A program made the position numbers and the translations under genes. From Neocallimastix lanati (nom. inval.) (Eukaryota; Neocallimastigomycota; Neocallimastigomycetes; Neocallimastigales; Neocallimastigaceae): 64,000 nucleotides of DNA. The notes beneath the pieces were generated by a model, which was not told where the DNA came from, did not search any database, and worked only from the letters and a program-made list of their open reading frames with translations. Shown here in pieces: positions 28,406 through 43,262 of this stretch; position 1 is the stretch's first letter; the number at the start of each line of letters is the position of its first letter. The stretch lies in the NCBI GenBank assembly GCA_016946835.1, contig JACVTC010000010.1, positions 340,001-404,000 of the forward strand. Reading direction: 5' to 3'.

Positions 28406-30384
28406 CTGAAAGTAATGACAAATGATCCTTTATCATTGTATAGAATTGAAATAAAAATAATCGTAGCATAACAATTTCACCGTCTTACTTTTTGACTATT
28501 TAGGAAGGAGAAAAAAATTAATAAAAATTAATTATACATATATATTATATATATATAAATATATCATTTAATAATAATAATGTTAATTCTATCCATAATT
28601 GATAATTAATAGTTTTTTTTTTTTTTGTCCTTTTTTATTTTATCATTTTTTTTACTTTTGTAAATATTATGTATTTATAATATAATAAATAATATTTAAA
28701 TAAAATTTTAGAAATTTTATATATTTAAACCAAAAAAATAAATAAATAAATAAATAAAAATATAAATATAACATATAGATTATATAATAATAATAATAAT
28801 AATAAATAAATAATGACTATTAAGCAAAAAATAAAAAATAATTATTATATAAATCATTAATATATATATATATATAAAACCTAAATTATAAGAAAAATTT
28901 TTTATATAAATAGATAAATAAAATATATCTTTATATTTTAAGAAAAATATAAGTTTCTAAGACACATAAAAAATAACTCTTAATTAATATTTTTTTTTTT
29001 TTTTTTTATAATATAATCATCAGAAATAAAATATTTATTTTTGATGATTATATTATAATTATTGTTTTATAATTTTAATACTTCTTTTTTATTTTAATTA
29101 TTAATATTTACTTTTCAATTAATTAATATTTTATAATTTCATATTATTATTATTAATATTATTATTATTATTACATCAATTATAATAATTTTAAAGTTAC
29201 GTATTTATAATTACTATAGCTTTAAATATTATTATTATCAAATAAAGCTTTTTTTTTCTTATTTACATTTTATGAAATGTACAATAATAATTATAATTAT
29301 AATAATAATTATAATTTTTTTTTTTTTATTTTTATTTTTAAAATATTGATAAGCTTTTCTATTTGAAATAATATCAATAAAATTAAAATATAATATTTAT
29401 TACAAAAAAAATTATATTTTGATAGCTTTTTTTTACGAAAACTTTATTTTGATGGATGATACACATATTATATAAATTTATTTATTGCTATTATGAAGTA
29501 TAGCTACTAAAATATTTATAATTTTTTTTTTTTTTTAAAATATATATATATATATATTTAAATATAATAAATATAAAATGTATTACTTTATTATAATCAA
29601 TTAATTACTCCCGTTTCATAAATAATCTCTTAATTTAAACCCTATTTTATATTTCATATATACATATCTAGAATAATAGTAAAAAATTGTATATATATAT
29701 ATAAAATGAATAAACAATTCTATATAAAATATTTTTTATTTATATATATTTTTTTAATTAAACAAAAAAAACCATACGAACTTAATGATGTGCCGCTTTA
29801 ATTATTATTATTATTATATAATATTTATATAGAATAAAACTTTATATATAAACATTTATCTTCTATACAGATTTAAAGTATTAATCACATATTATTATAA
29901 TTTCCTATTTAAATAAAATTATATATATACTAAAAATATACTTGTTATTTATTAATAATTATTAATACTCAGCATTTTATTTTCCTTTTTTTATTTATCT
30001 TAGAAATATTTAATTATTGTATTTATTTAATTATATTTATATTCATTTATTTATACATATTTATATATATAAGTTTATTTATTTATTTATTTATTTTTGA
30101 CCTTTAAGAGTCGTTTGTGTAAAAAAAAATTTTTTTTAAAATTTTATTACTTATTATATATTCTTCATATATATGTAATGTAATGATAGCATATATAAAT
30201 AAATTAAATGAATAAAAGCCATATATTGTTTAATTTAGTATAAACCTTAAGCACAAGAATTTGATAAAAAAATTCTTTTATAAACTACATTTGATTATTT
30301 GATATTATTTATTATTATTTATTATTTATTATTCATTATTTATTTATTATTCATTATTTATTTATTTATTTATTATCTATTATT

Positions 30385-30560
30385 CAATTATTTATTATTT
30401 ATTATTCAATTATTTATTATTTATTATTCAATTATTTATTATTTATTATTCAATTATTTATTATTTATTATTCAATTATTTATTATTTATTATTCAATTA
30501 TTTATTATTTATTATTCAATTATTTATTATTTATTATTCAATTATTTATTATTTATTATT
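30385..30560. repeat. Eight tandem 22-bp units
   Basis: The unit CAATTATTTATTATTTATTA plus TT recurs with exact 22-bp spacing (C at 30385, 30407, 30429, 30451, 30473, 30495, 30517, 30539). The unit looks like three heptanucleotides plus one base. Flanking sequence continues into plain ATTATTT repeats. Confidence 0.92.
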
Positions 30561-31391
30561 TATTATTTATTATTATTTATTATTTATTATTTTTTATTAT
30601 TATTGATTAATGAATATTGATTATTGAATATTGATTATTGAATATTAATTATTAATTATTGATTATTGATTATTTATAATATTTATTATTTATAATTTAT
30701 AATTTATAATTTATTATTATTCATTATTTTCAATTTTACTCAATCAAATATAAATTAATTTATAAAATTAATAATATAAAAAATTAAACATAAAATGTAA
30801 AATTATCTAATTTTATTATTATTATTATTATTATATTTCATAATATAATATTTAGACATAGAATTAATGAAAATAATACTATTACTATTATTATCATTTT
30901 TAATTATTATTACTATCTTTGTCATTATTATTTAAATTATTAATGGGGTGAATTAAAAAAAAAAAATAGAAAAGATAAATAAATAAATATAAAAAAATAA
31001 TTAAATTAATCGATTCTTTGTTTGGTATTTTAAAATTTTTATTAATGAAATTGGGCATTATAAGTAATAAAAGTTTTTCAAACAATCAACTATATTATTT
31101 TTTATTGAAAGTTAAAAAAAAAACGTTAAAACTATATATATTTATATGCTATTAAGTAAAAATTTTATTTTGTTTTTATTTTTTATTATTTAATTCTATT
31201 TTAAAAATGAATAAATGATTAAAAAAAATATAACTTTTTTTTTATTACATATTAAAAATAAATATTAATTATTATTTTACAATTTATTATCCTCTCTTTT
31301 TATAAATATAGATTTACTTCTTTTATTATTCATTCAATACATATACGTTTACATATTGATTATAATAATGTAGAATAATATCTATTTATTT

Positions 31392-31680
31392 ATTATATAT
31401 TATTTATTATTTATTATTTATTATTTATTATTTATTATTTATTATTTATTATTTATTATTTATTATTTATTATTTATTATTTATTATTTATTATTTATTA
31501 TTTATTATTTATTATTTATTATTTATTATTTATTATTTATTATTTATTATTTATTATTTATTTTTTATTTATTTATTATTTATTATTTATTATTTATTAT
31601 TTATTATTTATTATTTATTATTTATTATTTATTATTTATTATTTATTATTTATTATTTATTATTTATTATTTATTAAATA
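31392..31680. repeat. ATTATTT heptanucleotide array, about 290 bp
   Basis: Near-perfect ATTATTT units, interrupted once near 31560 by a TTTTTTATTTATT variant. It is the same unit as in the arrays at 21.0-21.9 kb. Confidence 0.92.
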
Positions 31681-33433
31681 TTTATTTAATAATTTAAATT
31701 TTAATATTTAATATTTAATATTTATTATTTATTATTATTTATTTTTTATTATATTAAATACTTAATATTTAGTTATTAATTTTTGAATAATTATTGTTTA
31801 TTATTTAATACTATTATACAGTTTAATATAATTAATTAAATATATATAATAATTTTATTGTTAGTTTTTATTGTTGATATTAAATTTAGTATATGCTACA
31901 ACATATTATAAATAATATTTACAATATACTTAATTATATTGAATAATATATTATCATTTTATCAATCTTTTTTTTTATATTTTTATATATATTTCATGTA
32001 AAAAAAATAATTTTTTCCTTTATTTATAAATTATTTATATAAAGAATAATAATAATAAAAAAAAATTTAATAATAAAATAAATATAAAATAAAAAAAAAT
32101 ATATAATTAAAATAGAAAAGATTTAGATTTTAATCTTTTTTCTTTTAATATAATATTTAAAATATATTTATATGTATTAATAAATACAGTAATCATATAT
32201 TAAGAAAATCTTGTTAAAGAAGTAATAATTTTAATCACTTTTATTTTTTTTATATAAATTATAAATTATTTTAGATTTATTTTATCATTTATTTATTATA
32301 AAAAAAATAATAAAAAAAAAGAAACAAATCATCAATTTTAATCTAAATTAATATTCGTTGGGAATAAATACAATAATCATATTCTAAACTTTTAGAAATA
32401 TATATATATATTATTATATCAATTAAACACTTTAATCCTGTTTTCAGCAAAACTTTTTTTTTTTTTTTTTTTATTTTTATAATAAACACAATAATTAATT
32501 AATAATTAATTGGTAAATCTTAATATAGAAATATTATCAATTTAATTATAATTAATGTAAATAAACAAATATAAATAACGAAAATTTTTAAAGCACTATT
32601 TAATAGAAATTTTATAAAGCAAATATAGTAATTTCAAAAAAAAAAAAAAAAGAAAAAATTGAAAATTTTCAAAGGAAAATATAAATATTTTAATAAAAGA
32701 ATTGGAATATAAGAATTGAAAATAAATAATAAAATTTGTCATAAGAAAATATAATAAAGAATGATAAATTTTTTTTCAATTTTATTTATCTTTTAATCAT
32801 TAATTTTAAAAAGTTAAATATTAATAATTAAATATTATATAAAGCATAATAAAATAAATGTAATAGAATAAAGATAATAATAATAATAATATTGAGTTTT
32901 ATTGAGGATTAAAAATTAACATATAAATATGAAAACATTTAAATTACGAAGTCTAAATTATTAAATATTATCGATTATATTTTATAGATTATAATTGTTT
33001 TAAATTTAAACTTTTATAAAAATAATAAATAAAATTATAATTGTTTTTTTATTATTTTAAATCAACAAAATTTGTAATTTGAGGAAATTTCAAAATGAAT
33101 TTGAAATATAGAAAACTATTAAAAATATATAAATAATAACAGACAAGGAAAATTAAAAATTAAAAAATAAGTTAATTAGATGATATTTGTTATAAATTTG
33201 AAATAAAGTTTTAAACTAGAAATTATGATTTCTATTATATAAATAAACTTTAATTGAAAGTCAAATTTATATGTTGCAAAAAAAGTATAAAACGGAATAA
33301 AAACAACACCAATACCAATACCAAAAAAAAATAATTATATATAAATTATTTTACAATATTAATTTTTAATTATATTTTTATGTTATTTATAAATGTATAA
33401 TATATTATATATAGAGAAAAAGAATAATTCAAC

Positions 33434-35226
33434 ATGTCCACAAATCAAGGATTTCTCATGCGCCATTTGGTTGACATGAGAGTTGGTAACAAATACAAGA
33501 TTGGTAAAAAATTAGGTAGTGGTAGTTTTGGTGAAATTCATTTAGGTAAAGTAAATAAGAATATATATGTAATAATTAATATATAATAATTAAATTAATT
33601 AATTAATTTTTTTTTTAATTTAATGTTTGTTTAAAAAAATAAATTAAAATAAATAAATTAATTAAATAGGTACTAATTTAATTACGGGTGAAGATATTGC
33701 TATTAAGATTGAACCAGTTGCAACTAGACATCCTCAGTTAGAATATGAAACTAAAGTTTACAAATGTTTAGCTGGTGGTGGTAAGTTTGTGTATATTATA
33801 ATGTCTCAGTATAAGTTAAAAATATTTTATTATTTTTAAATATTATGTTAAATATTAAAACATATATTAATTATTATTATTATTATAATTTATATAATCA
33901 CTGTTTGTTTGGTTTGATTAAATTAAATAAAATAGTTGGTATACCATTTGTTCGTTGGTTCGGAACTGAATATGATCATAACTTTATGGTTATGGACTTG
34001 CTTGGTCCAAGTTTAGAAGATCTTTTCAACTTTTGCCATCGTAAATTTTCCCTTAAAACTGTTTTACTTTTAGCCGATCAATTAGTATGCATTGTTATGT
34101 TATATATTTAATAAAAATAAAGACAAAAGTATAAATAACAAATAAAAAAAAATAAGAAATTAATAAGATCTTTTAATTTATAAAACTCTCTAGCTTTCTA
34201 GAATTGAATACATTCACTCAAAGAATTTCATTCACAGAGATATTAAACCAGGTATAAAAAATTTTTTAAAATTTATAAATAAAATTAATATTTAAATATC
34301 TATATAAAAATGTTTTATATATATATAATAAATAATATTTATTGATATATATTATTTTTTTACACATTATAAACATATAAATTAGATAATTTCCTTATGG
34401 GTTTAGGAAAACGTTCCAATCAAGTTAATGTTATTGATTTTGGTTTAGCTAAAAGATACAGAGATCCAAAGACACATTTACACATTCCATATAGAGAAAA
34501 CAAAAATTTAACTGGTACTGCTAGATACGCTAGTGTTAATACACATCTTGGTGTTGGTAGGTTTAAATAAAAGTTTTAGTAGCTTTTTTTTTTTTTTTTT
34601 AAACTTTCAAAATAATATTATTGAAAATTATTTATTTAAAAAAATCTTTTTTCTTTTTTTTACTTTCATAAACAACTAACTAAAATTATTTTTTTAATAA
34701 TTATTAAAAATATATTGTTCAATAATTTAATTTAATTTTTTTTTTTTTTTTATAATTAAATAATAATAAAAATTATTATTTTACTAATTAATAATAATAT
34801 TATTGTTTAATTTTATTTTATTTTATTTTATTTATTTATTTATTGTTATACTATATATTTATTATTATTATTATTTTTTATAAAGAACAATCACGTAGAG
34901 ATGATCTTGAATCTCTTGGTTACGTTTTAATGTATTTCTGTAGAGGATCATTACCATGGCAAGGATTAAAGGCTATAAATAAGAAACAAAAATATGATCG
35001 TATTATGGAAAAGAAAATGACTACTCCAACTGAAATTTTATGTAGAGGTTTCCCTAACGAATTTGCTATATACTTAAATTATACCCGATCCTTACGTTTT
35101 GATGATAAACCAGATTATGCTTATTTAAGAAAATTATTCAGAGATCTCTTTGTAAGAAAAGGTTACTACTATGATTACGTTTTCGATTGGACCGTTGTAA
35201 AATATCAAAATAATATGGAAGGTTAA
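33434..35226 (+). CDS. Casein kinase I (CK1 alpha/delta-type) Ser/Thr kinase
   Basis: Six exons (33434-33545, 33670-33780, 33936-34084, 34194-34251, 34386-34556, 34886-35226) sum to 314 codons, 313 residues. Seen: glycine loop GSGSFG (28-33), catalytic Lys50 in [12 protein letters not shown]-type strand GIPFVRWFG, gatekeeper region [25 protein letters not shown] (Asp140), [10 protein letters not shown] (Asp161), and the CK1 signatures [18 protein letters not shown] and [18 protein letters not shown]. The usual CK1 lobe follows ([43 protein letters not shown]). CK1 carries SIN-like residues in place of APE; no SIN is evident here (ASVNTHLG follows directly). The protein ends about ten residues after the kinase core (KYQNNMEG), so it lacks the inhibitory or lipid-anchored C-terminal tail of yeast Yck and metazoan delta/epsilon forms, closer to CK1 alpha or Hrr25 core length. 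Confidence 0.96.
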
Positions 35227-35245
35227 ATTTAAAGAAAAAAGATAA

Positions 35246-35277
<32 letters not shown>

Positions 35278-35999
35278 ATAAATAATTCATTTTAAATATT
35301 TTTCAATATTATATAAAAATTTAGTTATTTTTTAAATAAAAAAATATATAGAAATGAAATAAAAAAAATTTGAACAAAAAACTTTTTTTTTTTTTTTAAA
35401 AAATAAATAAAATAAAATAAATACAATTAAGTAACCAAATCTAAGATCCTAAACAAATAGGTTTTAATTAAAAAAAAAAATCTTCTAAAAAGAAAAAGTT
35501 GTAAAAATTTTTTTTATAATTAAAAGATAATTATCATCTTTTTTTTTTTTTTTGTAATAATTAGTAAAGAAAATAATAAATAACAAACCAAACCAATTCA
35601 AAACCATCCTAATTAAACAATTACAAAAACAAAAACAAAACAAAACAAACAAAACAAAAAAAAAAAAAAAAAAAAAAAAAAACAGAAAAAAAAAAAAAAA
35701 AAAAACAATTTACCAATTTTTTTATAATAAATTTATAAATAAATCATAAAAGAAAAAGTATTTAAAAAAAATAATTATAATTTAACTATTAAAATTATAA
35801 TAATATAAATAAAAATATATCTTAATACAATTAAAAAAAAAATATAAATATATATATATATATATATTTATTATTTATTTATTTATTTCTTATTATATTT
35901 TATTATTTATTTATTATTTAATTTATATTATTATTTATTTTATTTTAATTTATTTATTTAGTTAGTTAGTATTATTTATTATTATTATTATTTTTTAAA
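35227..35999. other. AT-rich 3' region of casein kinase I
   Basis: Poly(A) tracts (35249-35276, 35656-35705) and a CAAAACAAAA-type stretch near 35620-35660. No gene is seen. Confidence 0.65.
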
Positions 36000-36897
36000 T
36001 TATTAATAATTTATTCAATCTTTTATCCATTGGATATTTGAATGCTCTACTTTGCTTTTTCTCTATGTTGATGTAAATCTTTAGATTTTATCAACGACCT
36101 TTTCATTTTATTTGCAAATAAAGTAAAGTAATATTTCCTTATTCTGCTATTAGAGAATATATGTTCCTTCTTGGTAGAATTTCAACTTTTAGATGAGCTA
36201 CAATTCAATACTGGGGGATACTGGGACATTTAAGTGAACAACTCCTAAAAAGTTCACAGGGGTCTATTGTTCCGTATATTATGGAGCTTACGGAATACCT
36301 TGCTAATACAATACCCGATCATCAGTAACTCTCTCTTAAGTTATTTTTTGAGAAGTTTAGAAAAAAAACACTTTCATTACCAAGAGTGGCCGACGTCGTA
36401 CCGATATGGCAATGAAATAGTGCAGTTAGAAGTCCTGTTTAATTCTCATCAATACACATTTACTGACAGTACCATTCCGAACAAAACCCTTAGTAAGTAA
36501 TTCAATTTTTGATGTTCTTTTCTTGTGGTTCAAGGGGGAGAGCTTTAGTGGATACCACACACTCTCTTTTAAAGATGTTAACTTCTTTGTTTTAATTATT
36601 TTATATTTAACTGATGATCATATTACTTACTACACATAATATACATCACACCGAAATTTTTTTTAACTTTTTAACTTATTTTTATTCTATATTACATTAA
36701 ATTTTCTATGATTAATTAAAATTTGTTTATGTTTAATTTTATTTTTTAATTTTTTTTTGTTTTACTTTATCATTTTACATATATTTTATTTTTATCTTTA
36801 AATTATATAATGTATTTTTTTTTTTTTTTATTAAATGTAATACATAAAAATATTTTAATCTATTTAATAAAGCGCTGGAAGTGTATTCTTCCTATTC

Positions 36898-36900
<3 letters not shown>
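36000..36900. other. GC-richer island of unknown nature, with hairpins and a 3' poly(A) run
   Basis: From about 36020 to 36600 the sequence is clearly richer in G+C than every other spacer in the window, with words such as GTGGCCGACGTCGTACCGAT, yet no splice-joined conserved protein was found. The longest frame (36267-36500, 77 codons) starts inside it and matches nothing I know. Several stems are visible: GTGAAC/GTTCAC (36234-36239 with 36252-36257), TTCCGTA/TACGGAA (36270-36276 with 36289-36295), GGAGAG/CTCTCT enclosing GTGG/CCAC (36537-36567), and GGAAG/CTTCC (36877-36892). An A-run starts at 36901. It could be a structured RNA gene, a degraded retroelement with poly(A) tail, or a transferred fragment. 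None of tRNA, 5S or the main spliceosomal RNAs fits. Confidence 0.5.
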
Positions 36901-36937
<37 letters not shown>

Positions 36938-37373
36938 ATAATTTATTTATTATTTATTTATTATTAATTTATTATTATATATTTATTAAATTTATATTAA
37001 AATGGTATTTTTAATAAATTTTTAACTTATTGATATTATTTATAATAAAAAAAAATTTTTTTTTCTTTTAAGAATATTTGTTTTTTTTTTTTCTATTACT
37101 TTTAAAATAAAATTAAAGAGAAGATATTTTTTTTGTTAATTATTATAAAAAGTATCAAATTTCTTTTTGTAAGTGAATATTAATAATACTTTTTTTATTT
37201 ATATTCCGAATAAGTAATATTAATTTTTAAATTGATATTAATTTTATTTTTATTTTTATTTTTATTTTATTTTTAATTATTTTATTAATTATCCATCACA
37301 ATTTAATCGGTTAAAATATGTATTAAATAGTTTATTTTAAAAGCAATAGAATTTTAAATAATAATAATAATAA

Positions 37374-37404
<31 letters not shown>

Positions 37405-37905
37405 AAAAATACATAATAAATAAAAATAAAAATAAAAAATAAATAAATGCATAAATAAAAAAGGAATAAAGAAAATAAAATAAGAAATAAAAATTAATTT
37501 CAATAAAAAATAAGGCATAAATAAAAAAAAAAGTAATAATAATAATAAAAATTTAAAGCTTTTTATGATTGACAATCCAACAATATACAATATATAAATT
37601 GTTAAGAGAAATCAGCATTTCATAAAACAAGCTAAAAATTAATACTTAATAAAGTCAACAAATAAATGGACAAATAAATAATAAATAAATAAATAAATAA
37701 AAATTGGAAATAAAAACAATATAAATACATAATTTTGAAAAAGAAAAAAAAACAAACAAGATAAAAAATAAAAAATAAACAAAAAAATTAAATATCGAAA
37801 AATAAAAAATAAAAAGTATATATACATTTATACATATAATAAGAATAAGAATAATTTTTCACCTTAAAGAGAAAAAATAAACTAATAAAAAACTAATAAA
37901 AATAG

Positions 37906-37959
<54 letters not shown>

Positions 37960-38019
37960 AATTGGAACATATAAATAACGAATTAAAGGATTTTAAAATC
38001 TAAATATTTGAATAACAGA
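36901..38019. other. AT-rich spacer upstream of beta-adaptin
   Basis: Poly(A) runs at 36901-36935, 37378-37401 and 37911-37949, otherwise AAATAAA words. No gene is seen. Long minus-strand frames at 37354-37827 consist of Phe/Tyr/Leu/Ile and are compositional. Confidence 0.65.
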
Positions 38020-38129
38020 ATGAATAGTAAAAAAACTTCTGATGCGAAATATTTTCAAAGAGGTAAAAAAAATAAAATAAAATAAAAAATAAAATTTAAT
38101 TATATAAATTTTAAAAATAAATTCATGGC

Positions 38130-38198
<69 letters not shown>

Positions 38199-38314
38199 TT
38201 ATTCTTTATTCTTCTATATACTATTAAATAAAAAATTCTTATATTTCATTAAACAAAAATTTCCATAAATATATTATTATATTTATTTATTGAATATAAT
38301 TTTGAATTGTTTAA

Positions 38315-38360
<46 letters not shown>

Positions 38361-39021
38361 TAATAATTATAATAATATTTAATTTACCTAATTTAAAATA
38401 AACACAATTTAAAATTATATATTGCATAAAAATTTAATAAACATACTTTATTTAATTTTATAAATGACCGAAGATTTTAAAATTTTTAATAATATAATAT
38501 TATTATTATCTTTATATATGTCAATATTTTTTTTTATTATTTTTATTATATTAAATTAATTATAATTTATAATGCTTGAGATTTTAATATTAACATTATT
38601 ATTATTATTATATATATATATAAATCATAATAATTTCATTAAATATTAATATAATTATAATAATAATGATAATGGCTACAATTAATTAGGAAAAATTCAG
38701 GAATTAAAAGCTGAATTAAAATCTGAAAAGAAAGATCCTAAATTTACAAGAAAGAAAAATGTTTTAAAGAAGATTGTTGCTAACATGACTATGGGAAATG
38801 ATATGTCACCTCTTTTCCCGGATGTCTTAGTTTGTATGGATATTCCTGTTTTAGAAATCAAAAAAATGGTTTATTTATATTTAATTCATTACGCTAGAAA
38901 TAAACCTGAAATGATTTTAATGTCTTTAAATCCTTTTAATAGGGTAAAAAATAAATAAATATTTAATATAAATATAAATAATATATTAATAGATAATAGA
39001 TAATTATTTTTATTTGTAAAG

Positions 39022-39118
<97 letters not shown>

Positions 39119-39476
39119 TACTATATTATTTTTTTTATTTTTTTTTTTATGACATATATTTAATAGGACGTTAATAGTAACAATCCATTAATTAGAGCCA
39201 TGGCTATTAGAACTATGGGTTATATGCCGGTGGATAAAATTATTGGATGCTTAGGTAAACCATTACATAATTGTTTACAGGATCGTGATCCTTATGTTAG
39301 AAAAACAGCAGCTCTTTGTGTACCAAAACTTTTCATGGAAGATCCAATACTTGTTGAAAGAGAAGGCTACTTAAATCAATTAAAAGATTTATTAAATGAT
39401 AATAATTCAACGGTATTTATATATTTATATATTTTATTATAATACATTTAATTTTTTTTTTTTTAATAAATAATAA

Positions 39477-39507
<31 letters not shown>

Positions 39508-39681
39508 AATTAAATATAATAATTTAATATAATAATAATAGGTTGTTGCATCAGCTATTGCTGGTTTAATTGAAATTGCTGATAGATCAGATAAATTCGA
39601 TTTATCTATTAATTTCAATTTAGCTAATAAACTTTTAATTGCTATGAATGATTGTACCGAGTACGTAATCATATAACATTT

Positions 39682-39714
<33 letters not shown>

Positions 39715-40153
39715 TAATAATAAATATAATATAAAAAAAAAAAAAAAAAAAAAAAAAAATAGTTAGTATTATAATATATATAATTAATGATTAATAAATA
39801 ATAATAATAATAATAATAATAATAGATGGGGTCAAACCTATATTCTTGAAGCTATGATGTTCCATGTTCCACAAACTAATCAAGATGCCGAATTACTTGC
39901 TGAAAGAATTGTTCCAAGATTACAACACGCTAATGCTGCGGTAGTTTTAACTTCTGTTAAAGTTATTATTTATTTAATGAATTATATAAATAATGAAGAG
40001 GTGATTAATAATTTATATAAAAAACTTGGTCCACCAATGGGTAAAACGAATAATTAAATAAATAAAATAAATTATTATTTTAATATATATAAATAATTAA
40101 AAATAAAAAAATTTTTAATTTTTAAATCATTTATTTATTTTTATTTTTATTTT

Positions 40154-40186
<33 letters not shown>

Positions 40187-40523
40187 TTATTTAATATATA
40201 ATTATTTTACAATAATGATAATAATAATAATAACTTTTAAAAGTTACATTATTACATGGTGGTTATGAGATTCAATATGTTGCTTTAAGAAATATTTTAT
40301 TAATTATTCAACGTAGACCAGATTTCTTAAATACAGAACTTAAGGTTTTCTTCTGTAAATATAATGATCCAATTTACGTAAAATTAGCAAAATTAGAAAT
40401 TATTATTCGTTTAACCAACATTAGAAATGTTTCTCAAGTTCTTTCTGAATTAGAAGAGTAAGTATTATATATATATATATATATATATTATGAAATAAAA
40501 GAAATTAACAAATAAATAAAATG

Positions 40524-40556
<33 letters not shown>

Positions 40557-40990
40557 TTATTCATTTATTTATATTTATTTTTATATATATTAAATCTTTA
40601 TCAATTATATTTATATTATATTAAAAATTATAATTTAAATTTATATTTATTTATATATTTTATATTATTTTATTTTTATTTATTTATTTATTTATATAGA
40701 TATTCTTCTGAAGTAGATGTTGGTTTTGTTAGAAAATCAGTTCGTTCCATTGGTAGATGTGCTATTAAGATTCCAGAAGCTACAGATGAATGTATTGATG
40801 TTTTAATTAGATTAATTCATACAAAGGTTGATTATGTTGTTCAAGAAGCTGTTGTAGTAATTAGAGTAAGTTTATATATATATATTATTTTATATAAGCA
40901 TATTTTTAAATGAATATTAATTAAAATAATTTTTTAAAATATATTTTTTAATATATTAATTAACTTATTAATTATTTTATTCATTTAATT

Positions 40991-41028
<38 letters not shown>

Positions 41029-41315
41029 GGATATTTTCAGAAAGTATCCAAATAGATATGAAAGCATTATTGGTATTCTTTGTGAAAATTTAGATAGTTT
41101 AGATGAACCAGAAGCTAAAGCTTCTATGATTTGGATTATTGGTCAATATTCTGATCGTATTCAAAATGCTGATGAATTATTAGACAACTTTTTAGAATCA
41201 TTTAAGGAAGAAACCACTGAAGTAAGTATCTATAATTTTATCAATTTTTTTTTTTTTTTCTTTTCTTTAAAAAAAAATAATAAATAATATAATAATGTAA
41301 TATTGATTATTACTA

Positions 41316-41401
<86 letters not shown>

Positions 41402-41463
41402 TTATTATTTATTATTATTATTATTTATTTAAATTTTTGAAAATATGTTATTATTTTTAATTT

Positions 41464-41504
<41 letters not shown>

Positions 41505-41757
41505 ATAATAAATAAGGTTCAACTTTCTCTTCTCACAGCTATTGTCAAGTTATTCATCAAGAGACCTGCTGTAGGTCAAGCTTTAGTTCCAAAGGTTTTG
41601 AAATGGGCTACGGAAGATGTGGATAATCCAGATTTAAGAGATCGTGCCTACATTTACTGGAGATTATTATCAAGTGATCCAGTAGCTGCTAAAGTATTTA
41701 TATTATATATATTATATATATATTTAATTTCTTATTTAATCTATATATATTTATAAA

Positions 41758-41813
<56 letters not shown>

Positions 41814-42343
41814 ATTTTATTAATTATAATTATTATTAAAATTTATATCTTAATAATAAAAATTATATAATATATATATTATTTTATTTTCACCTTTTAT
41901 ATATATTATTTTAAATTTTATATATATGTATACAATTATTTATTTAAATATTCAATAATATATAGGCTATTGTTTTAAGTGAAAGACCAGCTATTACTAC
42001 AGAAGTTGAAGATATGGATTGGAATTTATTAGATGATCTTTTATTAAATATTTCAAGTTTAGCTTCTATTTACCATAAACCACCAAATAACTTTATTAAT
42101 GGTATTAAGTCAAGAAAATTAATTCAATCACCAGCCTTAAATCCAAATATTCATATGCAACAACAAAAAACTTTCAACTTTGATGAAGATGAAAAGTAAG
42201 TTCCTTTTATAATTATTATAAATATTTTAATAATATTTAATAGAAAAAAAAAAAAAAAAATAACTTTGACATTTAAAAATAAAAAAAAATTTACATATAA
42301 ATATTATTTTTGAATAACTATATAACTAAATGTTTTAAATATA

Positions 42344-42376
<33 letters not shown>

Positions 42377-43220
42377 CAATAAATTAAAATATTATCATGA
42401 AAGTCAAAATATCTATAATAATGTTAATAATCCATATTCTATGAACGATGTTGAACCGATGAATGGAAACCAAATTGATTTACTTGATTTTGAAAATGCT
42501 GAACAAAATAATGAATCTCCTCAAATTGATACCTCTGATGTTTCCTCAAAGAATGATGATCAGTTCAAGGTTAGAGAAAATATGACACCTACTAACTTTG
42601 GATCGGGTAGCTTTAAGATAAATAATGATTTACTTGGATTAGATATGAATATAACTGAACCAAATCCAAATATGAATAATATGAATAATAATAATCAATT
42701 TAACAACCAGAACTTTATGAATAGTAATATGAATAACATGAACAATATGAATATGAATAATATGAATATGAATAACATGAACAATATGAATATGAATAAT
42801 ATGAACAGTATGAATAACATGAACAATATGAACAATATGAACAATATGAATAATATGAACAACATGAACAATATGAACAACATGAACAATATGAACAATA
42901 TGAACAATATGAACAATATGAATAATATGAATAATATGAATAACATGAACAATATGAATAATAATATGAATCCAAATATTAATCTTATTACTGATGGTAT
43001 GAATAATATTAATATTAATAATCAAAATAATACTAATGACTCCTATGTTCCAAATAAATCTACTTTCTTACAATCACAAAATGGTAATGGTATGCAAATT
43101 ATTGGTACTTTCGCTAGAAGAAAGGGACAAATGCAAATGGATCTTGTATTTAATAATTTATCTCAACAACAATTAAGTGGATTTGCTATTCAATTTAATA
43201 AAAATAGGTATGTTAGAGTG

Positions 43221-43262
<42 letters not shown>

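Larger units (their letters stand above)
28406..33433. other. Five-kilobase repeat-rich spacer between AVL9 and casein kinase I
   Basis: No gene is supported. It contains a 22-bp tandem array (30385-30560) and a long ATTATTT array (31392-31680). Long frames here, such as the Ile/Leu/Tyr-only one at 30299-30610, come from the array and not from coding. Confidence 0.6.

Noticed and set aside
30299-30610. 103-codon Ile/Leu/Tyr frame
   Set aside because: Translation of the 22-bp and ATTATTT arrays, not coding.
36267-36500. 77-codon frame inside the GC-richer island as a real protein
   Set aside because: No recognisable motif, no supporting splice partners, and it covers only part of the island; kept only as an observation.
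42639-43025. Three antisense frames over the beta-adaptin hinge
   Set aside because: Shadows of the Met-Asn triplet repeat.
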